The notes beneath the pieces are model-generated. The model saw only the letters and a list, made by a program, of their open reading frames with translations, did no database searches and was not told the DNA's origin. From the NCBI GenBank assembly GCA_028284935.1, contig JANQQQ010000039.1, forward strand, positions 1-64,000: a DNA stretch of 64,000 nt, read 5' to 3'. A program made the translations under genes and the position numbers. Source of the stretch: Croceivirga sp. GTDB lineage: Bacteria > Bacteroidota > Bacteroidia > Flavobacteriales > Flavobacteriaceae. This document shows, piece after piece, positions 42,743 through 49,566 of the stretch; position 1 is the stretch's first letter, and each line of letters begins with the position of its first letter.

Positions 42743-43357
42743 CTAAAATCCTATATCAGCTATTTTCTCGTCTTTATAATAAAGTTCGTAAGCTGATTTT
42801 AGGTTTTTAGTGGGGATTCCAAAGTACAATTCACCAATTAAGTTTTTAGAACTGGCCTCACCAAAATAAACGATACTCAATTTGGGATTATCCTTTTTTC
42901 CAAAATTTATAGGTATTTCCAAATTAGAAAAACCTTCCATGTCATAATCATAAAAATAGTCTTTAACTGATTTGTCAATTGGAGGGCCGTAGGTAATAGG
43001 TTTTCCTTTTTTGTCCATTATTTCACTTTTTCGATAGGCTGGAGAATAAGCTAAACATCCAACAGGACAAGCGTAACCAACAAAATCAGATAATCGGTAT
43101 CGAATCTTATTCTTGGTATCTAAAAGTGATAATGCGCTCAATTTGGTTTTATTCTCTGGTTTTGCTTTAATCTTAACTTTGACCAATACCTTACTAAGCT
43201 CATTATTGGTTATTTTGACTTGACTGAATCGGAAAAGTCCTTGCTTGTCGACAGGCTTTGTTTTTTTTATCTGAAATAGGACTCCTTCTTTTGTTGTAGT
43301 TTGTGAGTGAACGCCAATAGCTGCACAAAGGAGAATAATGAGGATTATTCTTTGCAT
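42743..43357 (-). CDS. exported protein of unknown function in a cassette-like unit
   Basis: This 204-residue protein has a signal peptide (IILIILLCAAIGVHSQ) and then mostly beta-strand-like sequence, with two Cys in VGYACPVGCLAYSP that could form a disulfide. I do not recognise a family. Its flanks TTGTAAAACGTTTT and AAAATGTTTTACAA are complementary apart from one base, so it looks like an excisable unit. Repeat E lies on its 3' side, but on its 5' side there is no complete repeat. Confidence 0.6.
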   Translation of the reverse strand: MQRIILIILLCAAIGVHSQTTTKEGVLFQIKKTKPVDKQGLFRFSQVKITNNELSKVLVKVKIKAKPENKTKLSALSLLDTKNKIRYRLSDFVGYACPVGCLAYSPAYRKSEIMDKKGKPITYGPPIDKSVKDYFYDYDMEGFSNLEIPINFGKKDNPKLSIVYFGEASSKNLIGELYFGIPTKNLKSAYELYYKDEKIADIGF

Positions 43358-43540
43358 AAATTGTTTAAGTGTTTTTTGATTAAAATGTTTTACAACAATT
43401 GTATATAGATCAAATGATTTATATCTCTTTTATGTGATTCACTCTAAATGGGGAGCGGTTAGCTGTTACAAGATAGGAGTTCACCTTTTAAAAACCAATA
43501 GGCGAAAACTTTAAAAAAAGCTGGGGTTTTTATGCTGTAA

Positions 43541-43692
43541 TGAGATTTCTCACACTCACGTTGTTCGGTTCGAAATGACATGTGTATCCTTTTTGGTCAT
43601 TTCGATAGGAGGAGTGTAACGACGATTGAGAAATCTAGGAAACGTATGTGAGATTTATCGTGCTCATTATATTCGGCTCGAAATGACATTTC
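43541..43692. repeat. dispersed flavobacterial GAAATGACA repeat
   Basis: Two inverted copies of TGAGATTTCTCAC-type sequence and the phrase TCGAAATGACAT (once after TTCGGT, once after TTCGGC), separated by GTCATTTCGATAGGAGG and GTGTAACGACGATTGAGAAA, make an imperfect palindrome of about 150 bases. It fills the 43358-43698 gap without any gene. Such elements are seen in many flavobacterial spacers. Confidence 0.5.
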
Positions 43693-43698
43693 ACCGCC

Positions 43699-45885
43699 TT
43701 AACTATTCAACACCTCTAACACCCGTTCCGGGGTAAAAGGGAGGTGGCGTAAGTGTTTGCCCGTCAGTTTTAAAAAGGCATTGGCAATGGCCCCGGCCAC
43801 CATGGGTGTAGCCGTTTCGCCCACGCCCTCAGGGTGCTCCACCGAGGGCAGGATGACCGTTTCTATGCTATCGGGGACGTCTTGCATCCGTAGCAGTTGG
43901 TAATCATGGTAATTGCTCTGTTGTACTGCACCGTCCACTAAGGTGATTTGCTCCTTTAAGACCGAGCTCATCCCCATAAGGATCCCACCTTCCATTTGGG
44001 CCTTCACATTGTCCGGTTGTACCACTACGCCGGCATCGAGGGCAATCCACCAGCGATGTACGTTGATTTGCCCAGTGGTCCGGTCCACCGAGATTTCACA
44101 GACCCCTGTACCCAAGGAACCGTGCTCCACAAAGGCCACCCCTTTGGCGCGCCCTTCAGGAGATGGAGTGCTCCAATCGGAGATTTCAGCCACTTTTTCC
44201 AGTGTCGCTAAGGCTCTGGGGGAGTCGGCCATCAGTTGGCGTCGCAGTTCAATGGGGTCTGTACCTTGGCCTACAGCGACGTCATCTAACATCGCCTCAA
44301 TAGCAAACTTATTGGGGCCATGCCCCACCGCGCGCCAGTGCTTTAATCGCACTCCATGGGAAGCTTCCTGCCATTCCACCCATTGGTTGGGAATGTTGTA
44401 ATGGTCATTGCGTGCGCCGCTGGCCACCAAGTGGCCCCCATCACCGACCACGCAGTGCGAGAACCCGGTCAATTTTCCCTGGGCATCCACACTGGCCTGT
44501 AAACGTTGTAAGGTCAAGGGGCGAAAGGTACCATAGGTGACATCGTCTTCACGCGTCCATACCAACTTCACCGGTTTTGGGGCCATGGCCTGGGCCAACA
44601 CCCCACATTCCAGTACAAAATCGCTCATACTGCGGCGTCCGAAGCCACCTCCCAAATATTGAAGGTGCACAGTCACCGCTTCGGGCGGGATGCCCAACAG
44701 GTCAGGGATACCCAGTTTGGTATCAAAACCCTGTTGGCTGCCTACCCAGATATCAGCATGCTGCCCATCCTTGGCCACCTGGATAACGGCATTTAAGGGT
44801 TCCATTTGGGCGTGGTACACATAGTCATTCTTAAAGTCGGCCGTATAAGTTTTGGCCGCTTGCCTTTGGGCGGCTTGGATATCGCCTATCGCATTGACCG
44901 TTTTTCCCTGTTTGGAAGCACTAGCGAGTTGCTCATAGGTGGTATAGATCTCTTGAGAGTTAAACCCCTTGGGTGGGGCATCGCTCCATGTAATGTTCAA
45001 GGCTTTTTTGGCACTTAAGGCGGCCTCCAAGGTGGTGGCAACCACCCCAATGGCATAATCATAGGGCACAACTTTTAACACCCCCTCCAGGGCCAAGATG
45101 TCGGCTTCATTAATCAGGGTCGGTTTTGCGCCATGCAATTTTCCACGTTCCAAAACCCCATAGACCATATCAGGGAGACGGAGATCGATGGCAAAAAGTG
45201 CAGAACCATCCACTTTCGCTGGAATTTCCGTCCGAGGAATTTCAGTACCGATTAATCGAAAATCCTTAGGGTCCTTGAGTCCGTCCGTTTCAAAATCGGG
45301 TAAGGATTCGGGCATGGTCAAATAAGGTGCCAATTCCCCAAAGGCGATGCGTTGGCCGCTGGCCTCATGAATCACCTCATGGGGTCCCGTACTCAGTTTT
45401 TCAAGGGGTACTTGCCAATGTTGGGCGGCGGAATACATAAGAACATACCGGGCCTGCGCGCCAGCCCTTCGCATCACCGAATAGTAACTGTTGGTGGTTC
45501 TACTGCCCACGGTGAACATCAGTTTCGTGCCCGGCTGAAAGCCTGGAGATCCATAGATGTCGGTTTCCTGGGGGGAGAATTCCACCTTGACCTTGTTCCA
45601 GTCGGCATCCATTTCCTCGGCAAAGACCAAGGGTAGGGAGGTCATGGAGCCCTGGCCCATCTCCGCGGCCGGATTGTAAATGATGAGCTCCCCGTCTTCC
45701 GATAGGCGTACCCAAGCCGTGAGGTCGTGTTTTTTTAGGTTCGCTTGCAACGACTTTGAATCATTGCAGGAAATAAGGTTGGGCAAAAGTCCCCCAGCGC
45801 CAATAAAAAGAGCGACTCCCCCTGAGGATTTTAAAAAATTTCTACGGCTAACGTTGGCCATGGGTGTGGTTCCTGTGTTTTTCAT
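43699..45885 (-). CDS. molybdopterin-binding subunit of an xanthine-dehydrogenase-family oxidoreductase
   Basis: This 728-residue Tat-exported protein (VSRRNFLKSSGGVALFIG) is the large subunit of an aldehyde/isoquinoline-type hydroxylase. The molybdopterin motif GGGFGRRSMSD, the PAAEMGQGSMTS segment near the N-terminus and the catalytic Glu in EGVGETATPMV are present. It forms an operon with the 2Fe-2S gene 2 bases away, together giving the two-subunit layout of isoquinoline 1-oxidoreductase-like enzymes. Substrate unknown; no XdhC-like maturation gene is in the window. Confidence 0.88.
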   Translation of the reverse strand: MKNTGTTPMANVSRRNFLKSSGGVALFIGAGGLLPNLISCNDSKSLQANLKKHDLTAWVRLSEDGELIIYNPAAEMGQGSMTSLPLVFAEEMDADWNKVKVEFSPQETDIYGSPGFQPGTKLMFTVGSRTTNSYYSVMRRAGAQARYVLMYSAAQHWQVPLEKLSTGPHEVIHEASGQRIAFGELAPYLTMPESLPDFETDGLKDPKDFRLIGTEIPRTEIPAKVDGSALFAIDLRLPDMVYGVLERGKLHGAKPTLINEADILALEGVLKVVPYDYAIGVVATTLEAALSAKKALNITWSDAPPKGFNSQEIYTTYEQLASASKQGKTVNAIGDIQAAQRQAAKTYTADFKNDYVYHAQMEPLNAVIQVAKDGQHADIWVGSQQGFDTKLGIPDLLGIPPEAVTVHLQYLGGGFGRRSMSDFVLECGVLAQAMAPKPVKLVWTREDDVTYGTFRPLTLQRLQASVDAQGKLTGFSHCVVGDGGHLVASGARNDHYNIPNQWVEWQEASHGVRLKHWRAVGHGPNKFAIEAMLDDVAVGQGTDPIELRRQLMADSPRALATLEKVAEISDWSTPSPEGRAKGVAFVEHGSLGTGVCEISVDRTTGQINVHRWWIALDAGVVVQPDNVKAQMEGGILMGMSSVLKEQITLVDGAVQQSNYHDYQLLRMQDVPDSIETVILPSVEHPEGVGETATPMVAGAIANAFLKLTGKHLRHLPFTPERVLEVLNS

Positions 45886-45887
45886 GG

Positions 45888-46361
45888 CTAGGCGTTTTGG
45901 GTTGTTGTTTCGCTTGCCAGTTCAATAGCTTCAATAATCCGCATATAGGTGCCGCAACGGCAAAGGATGCCGTTCATATAGCTTTTGATCTCCCCCCGGG
46001 AAGGGGAGGGGTTTTGCTCCAACAGGGCAGCCGCTTGCATCAATTGCCCAGATTGGCAATAACCACATTGGGGTGCCTGTGTTTCTATCCACGCCTGCTG
46101 TAAAGGGTGGTTACCCGATTCGGAGAGCCCTTCAATAGTTTTCATTTTTTGTCCGTTGGCTACATGATCCACCTGAAGAACGCAAGCCCGTACCGGAGCC
46201 CCATCCAGATGAATGGTGCAGCTGCCACATTGTGCAATACCGCAGCCATATTTGGTGCCCGTAAGTCCTAGATGTTCCCGAAGCACCCATAATAGGGAGG
46301 TGCCTTCGGCAACATCGACCTCATGGTCTTGGTTATTGATGTTGAGGGTGTATTGGGCCAT
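45888..46361 (-). CDS. 2Fe-2S subunit of the same oxidoreductase
   Basis: The 157-residue protein carries two [2Fe-2S] clusters: a plant-type ferredoxin domain with GCGIAQCGSCTIHLDG and an all-helical domain with CGYCQSGQLMQ and CRCGTYMRI. It shuttles electrons from the molybdenum centre. No signal peptide is visible, so it probably rides with its Tat-exported partner. It is the first gene of the operon. Confidence 0.92.
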   Translation of the reverse strand: MAQYTLNINNQDHEVDVAEGTSLLWVLREHLGLTGTKYGCGIAQCGSCTIHLDGAPVRACVLQVDHVANGQKMKTIEGLSESGNHPLQQAWIETQAPQCGYCQSGQLMQAAALLEQNPSPSRGEIKSYMNGILCRCGTYMRIIEAIELASETTTQNA

Positions 46362-46455
46362 AACGCTAGCTTTTCGGTTAAGGTACCAAAAAAGAAAACG
46401 TAAGGCTAGGAGCGGGACAAACTTTAAGAAACGGATGATACGTTAAGGCGAATGC

Positions 46456-46830
46456 TTAAGCTTTTGCCTTTGGTGCTGCCACAATTTTACATTCCTCAAA
46501 ATCAATGTCGGGATAGCTTTCCTGTGCCCAATCACTCAAGGCACGTAGGGCAGGTAGGAGGGCTGTTGCCTTTGACGATAAGGAGTATTCCACCTTGGGA
46601 GGTATCTCGGCATAGGCCTTTCGCACTATGAGACCATCCTGTTCCAGTTCTTTAAGTTGTGTCGCCAGGACCTTTCGGGAGATGGTAGGTACAAAAATGA
46701 TCAACATGCCAAAGCGCAAGGGTCCGTTCGACAAGAGGTAGAGGATGATGGGTTTCCACTTATTGCCAATAAGGTTCATAGTATGCACCAAGGTACAGCT
46801 ATTGGGGTTGTCCACATATTTTCTTCCCAT
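46456..46830 (-). CDS. HxlR-family transcriptional regulator
   Basis: This 124-residue winged-helix protein has the HxlR layout: Cys in NPNSCTLVHTMNLIGNKWK, ILYLLSNGPLRFG, the recognition helix LKELEQDGLIVRKAY and the wing PPKVEYSLSSKA. A single Cys at residue ~12 is the usual redox-sensing position of the family (YodB/HypR type). It is divergent from an NAD(P)H oxidoreductase gene, and two inverted repeats lie in the gap between them. Confidence 0.9.
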   Translation of the reverse strand: MGRKYVDNPNSCTLVHTMNLIGNKWKPIILYLLSNGPLRFGMLIIFVPTISRKVLATQLKELEQDGLIVRKAYAEIPPKVEYSLSSKATALLPALRALSDWAQESYPDIDFEECKIVAAPKAKA

Positions 46831-46842
46831 GGTAACTTCTAG

Positions 46843-46869
46843 GTAACTACTATTTAAGTTAGTAGTAAC
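46843..46869. promoter_or_regulatory. putative HxlR operator, near-perfect 10-bp inverted repeat
   Basis: GTAACTACTA, seven bases and TAGTAGTAAC are complementary at nine of ten positions. It is 13 bases from the HxlR start codon, so it is placed for autoregulation. Binding is inferred. Confidence 0.5.
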
Positions 46870-46872
46870 AAT

Positions 46873-46918
46873 ATTAGTATCAAAAATAAACTAAAATAAG
46901 TTTCTTTGTGATACTAAT
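46873..46918. promoter_or_regulatory. putative second HxlR operator, perfect 10-bp inverted repeat
   Basis: ATTAGTATCA and, 26 bases further on, TGATACTAAT are exact complements, and each resembles an arm of the repeat at 46843-46869. Together the two elements cover the divergent promoter, so they are probably the regulator's targets. The ATG of the oxidoreductase begins 17 bases downstream. Confidence 0.45.
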
Positions 46919-46934
46919 GTAAATCATTCTACTA

Positions 46935-47516
46935 ATGAAGCGGATTTTTATCATCAACGGACATCAAAAATATCCTTTTTCGGAAGGTCGGTTGAATGCC
47001 ACCTTGACAGAAAAGGCCAAGGCCTATTTTGAGGACAAGGGTCACGAGGTAAAAGTGACCACCATGGAAGATGACTATGATACCAACGAAGAAATTGAAA
47101 AGTTCAAATGGGCGGATGTGGTGTTTTTTCAAACCCCTTTGAATTGGATGGGGGTGAGCTGGTCGTTTAAAAAGTATATTGATGAAGTGTTCTCCTATGG
47201 GATGATGGGCGAACTCTCCGATGGAGATGGTCGCACGGTAACCGCACCCAAAAAGAACTATGGCCTAGGCGGAAAGCTCAACGGACAATATATGATGTCG
47301 GTGACGGCCAATGCGCCTAAAGAAGCCTTTAACGACCCCAAGGAAACCTTCTTTGAAGGTTTGAGTGAGGACGAATTGCTACGCCCCATGCATTTGAACT
47401 TTAAGTGGTTTGGTTTGGAACCCTTACCGACCTTTATGGCCTATGACGTAATGAAAAACCCGGATATTGAAAATGACTTTCTACGATTCAAAAACCATTT
47501 AAACACCCATTTTTAA
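46935..47516 (+). CDS. flavodoxin-fold NAD(P)H-dependent oxidoreductase, MdaB-like
   Basis: The 193-residue protein matches the MdaB/Kef-type quinone-reductase family: IFIINGHQKYPFSEGRLN, then VVFFQTPLNWMGVSWSFKKY and FSYGMMGEL, typical of the MdaB length and order. It reduces quinones with two electrons, avoiding radical formation. The HxlR gene is divergently placed, fitting control by quinone or electrophile stress; that is inference. It is followed by a redoxin gene ten bases later. Confidence 0.87.
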   Translation: MKRIFIINGHQKYPFSEGRLNATLTEKAKAYFEDKGHEVKVTTMEDDYDTNEEIEKFKWADVVFFQTPLNWMGVSWSFKKYIDEVFSYGMMGELSDGDGRTVTAPKKNYGLGGKLNGQYMMSVTANAPKEAFNDPKETFFEGLSEDELLRPMHLNFKWFGLEPLPTFMAYDVMKNPDIENDFLRFKNHLNTHF

Positions 47517-47526
47517 TTTAGAACCT

Positions 47527-48045
47527 ATGACAAGACCCACACCTAAACATCAGGCGCCAACCTTGAAATTCCCCCTTCTGGGAGGAAGCACTTGGAACCT
47601 AAAAGACCAACATCCCCAGAGCTTTACCCTTATTGTTTTTTACCGGGGCCTGCATTGTCCCATTTGTAAACGGTATTTGCAGCAGTTGCAGGAGCTGAAG
47701 CCCAGTTTTGAAGAACGCGGGGTATCCGTCATCGCTGTAAGTATGGACTCGGAAAAACGTGCGCGACTGTCCCGCAAGGATTGGGACCTTCAGGAATTAC
47801 CCTTGGGCTACGAACTGGATTTGGAAACAGCCAAAAACTGGGGCCTCTATATCAGCACCGCAGTCAAAGACGGCGAACCTGAAGTATTTAGTGAACCGGG
47901 ACTGTTCTTGGTGGCCAACAACAACGATGTGTATTATGCCTCCATGACCAGTAATCCTTGGGGACGACCCTATCTGCCTTCTTTTGTAAAGGCAGTGGAT
48001 TACATTGTGCAATCCAACTATCCAGCTAGGGGAGAAATGCTATGA
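47527..48045 (+). CDS. AhpC/TSA-family redoxin
   Basis: The 172-residue thioredoxin-fold protein carries a C-x-x-C motif in FYRGLHCPICKRYLQQL near residue 45 and the following redoxin block GVSVIAVSMDSEKRA. No signal peptide is found. It is cotranscribed with the MdaB-like gene, so it may deal with oxidised or electrophilic compounds. Stop at 48045. Confidence 0.85.
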   Translation: MTRPTPKHQAPTLKFPLLGGSTWNLKDQHPQSFTLIVFYRGLHCPICKRYLQQLQELKPSFEERGVSVIAVSMDSEKRARLSRKDWDLQELPLGYELDLETAKNWGLYISTAVKDGEPEVFSEPGLFLVANNNDVYYASMTSNPWGRPYLPSFVKAVDYIVQSNYPARGEML

Positions 48046-48059
48046 TTCACAAAAAACAA

Positions 48060-48079
48060 AACCCCTCAACTGAGGGGTT
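48060..48079. terminator. bidirectional terminator hairpin between convergent genes
   Basis: AACCCCTCA, a two-to-three base loop and TGAGGGGTT make a strong hairpin 14 bases after the redoxin stop. The minus strand continues with a T-rich tract (TTTGTTTTTTG), so it serves the 48164..48517 gene more clearly than the forward genes. Confidence 0.65.
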
Positions 48080-48163
48080 AAGTAACTAAACCAATTGCAA
48101 ACAATCTAACGAAAACCTAATTGAAAGCTTTATAGTTTAATTAGCCTTTCACCTTGTAAGACT

Positions 48164-48517
48164 CTATTCGTCCTGATTGGGTTTTAGGCGGTATTGTTTT
48201 AGGGTTTCATCCATGTTCAATAAGAACTGGGTGCCTTTGATGAGATCGACCAATTCCTTTTTGTTTTCTTCATTTAGGGTGAGTCCAAACTCATAATACT
48301 TACTAGTGCACCAAAGGCGCTTGCATTGTTCCCCTTTGCATTTTGGGCAGTAACAGGGTTGTCCGGATTGCTGGACCATTTGCAAAAGGTTCCCCAAATC
48401 ATCTTCCGTCATAAAGAGCCCAATGGAATCGACCACCAACTGCAGTTTGCAGGACGGGTTGGGCACATTCTTCACTCTAAAGGTGGCCCCGTAATCGTTT
48501 TGATAGACTAACTCCAT
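48164..48517 (-). CDS. Cys-cluster protein of unknown function
   Basis: The 117-residue protein has a Cys-rich knot CYCPKCKGEQCKRLWC (five Cys: C-x-C-x2-C-x4-C-x4-C near residues 55-70), which looks like a structural metal or disulfide centre, between hydrophilic helices. No family is recognised. It runs convergent to the redoxin operon. Confidence 0.6.
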   Translation of the reverse strand: MELVYQNDYGATFRVKNVPNPSCKLQLVVDSIGLFMTEDDLGNLLQMVQQSGQPCYCPKCKGEQCKRLWCTSKYYEFGLTLNEENKKELVDLIKGTQFLLNMDETLKQYRLKPNQDE

Positions 48518-48526
48518 GGATTATTT

Positions 48527-48565
48527 TTTAAAAAAGGCCGAAGGCAAAACCAAGAACCTTCGGCC
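48527..48565 (-). terminator. Rho-independent terminator of the HmuY-TonB operon
   Basis: GGCCGAAGG, an 11-12 base loop and CCTTCGGCC form a perfect nine-pair stem; on the minus strand it is followed by TTTTTT. It lies about 100 bases beyond the stop at 48668. Confidence 0.78.
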
Positions 48566-48667
48566 CAACTAAACTAACTCAAACTTAAAATTGGAAAAAA
48601 ACAACCGTAAGCATTCACCCATACGGCCATTTGCTATCTCCATTCTTTGGCTTCGACCCAAAGGCTC

Positions 48668-49552
48668 TTAGTTGGCCAAAGAAGTTTCCCCTTCGTTGGG
48701 GTTGTATACGTAATTGAAGGTAAATACCCTTGACTCATCCATAAATGGATCAGGTTGTGCTGGGGCGTCCCTATAATAACTCAAAATTTCAATTTTGGCA
48801 TATTTCCCATCATGGGTTCTAAAGACCAATACTCTTCCTGGAATTGGCGTTACGATAAACGTCGCAGGGTTGTAGTTGTACCATCCGTTGTCGCTTCCAC
48901 CGGGTATTGCAAAAGCGCCATCAGCATCTACGGCATAGTTAAGGCCAGCTGCTGAGGTGATTTCGGCAAATGTGCCGGTTTCAATAGACGCTCCTCCATT
49001 TCCATTTCTAGCAGGTTCTTCCGCTGCACCTGTAACCGCTCCACCATTGACCGCTATGGAAGTTCCCCTAAAAGCGATGTCCCAATCGGTTTCACTATCA
49101 GTTACGGTACCGGTGGCAAAGCTGAATTTGGTGAATGGGCCACCAACGGGCTGTCCCTGACCACCGGTCTGTGGTGCTTCCAAATTCTCCATGGTACCGG
49201 ATACCAATTCCGCCAATACCGTAAAGGATACAGGAGTTGTTTTGGAAACTCCATTGGCGGCAATGCTCACTTCCCCGGAAGCAGCTCCTGCTGGGACCGC
49301 AGTGACGATCTGCGTGGTGCTGACCGAAGTAATGGTTGCCGTGACGCCGCCAAAGGTCAAATTGATTTCAGAAGCATCGGTAGGGAAATTGGTTCCCGTA
49401 ATGGTAATCTCCGTACCCACGGGACCCGATTCTGGGCTGATGGCTGTGACCGTAAACTCCACCGGTGTCGGGTCTGCATCATCGTCATCGCTACACGCCA
49501 CAAAGGCAAATAGCATAAAAATTAAACCAAATAATTTAAAGGTAGTTTTCAT
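48668..49552 (-). CDS. HmuY-like lipoprotein with IPT/TIG domain, heme or metal binding
   Basis: The 294-residue lipoprotein (lipobox LFAFVAC then an acidic tether) has an IPT/TIG immunoglobulin-like domain at ~30-110 (AISPESGPVGTEITITGTNF) followed by a HmuY-like domain (FTKFSFATGTVTDSETDWDI, FRGTSIAVNGG, and a C-terminal part with KYAKIEILSYYRD). HmuY captures heme outside the cell and hands it to a TonB receptor. The His/Met ligand residues cannot be assigned by eye. Encoded 14 bases after the TonB receptor gene. Confidence 0.78.
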   Translation of the reverse strand: MKTTFKLFGLIFMLFAFVACSDDDDADPTPVEFTVTAISPESGPVGTEITITGTNFPTDASEINLTFGGVTATITSVSTTQIVTAVPAGAASGEVSIAANGVSKTTPVSFTVLAELVSGTMENLEAPQTGGQGQPVGGPFTKFSFATGTVTDSETDWDIAFRGTSIAVNGGAVTGAAEEPARNGNGGASIETGTFAEITSAAGLNYAVDADGAFAIPGGSDNGWYNYNPATFIVTPIPGRVLVFRTHDGKYAKIEILSYYRDAPAQPDPFMDESRVFTFNYVYNPNEGETSLAN

Positions 49553-49566
49553 AGTAATCCTAAAAT

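Noticed and set aside
43913..44401. 162-codon frame antisense to the molybdopterin subunit
   Set aside because: It is a shadow of a GC-richer conserved gene with clear family motifs.
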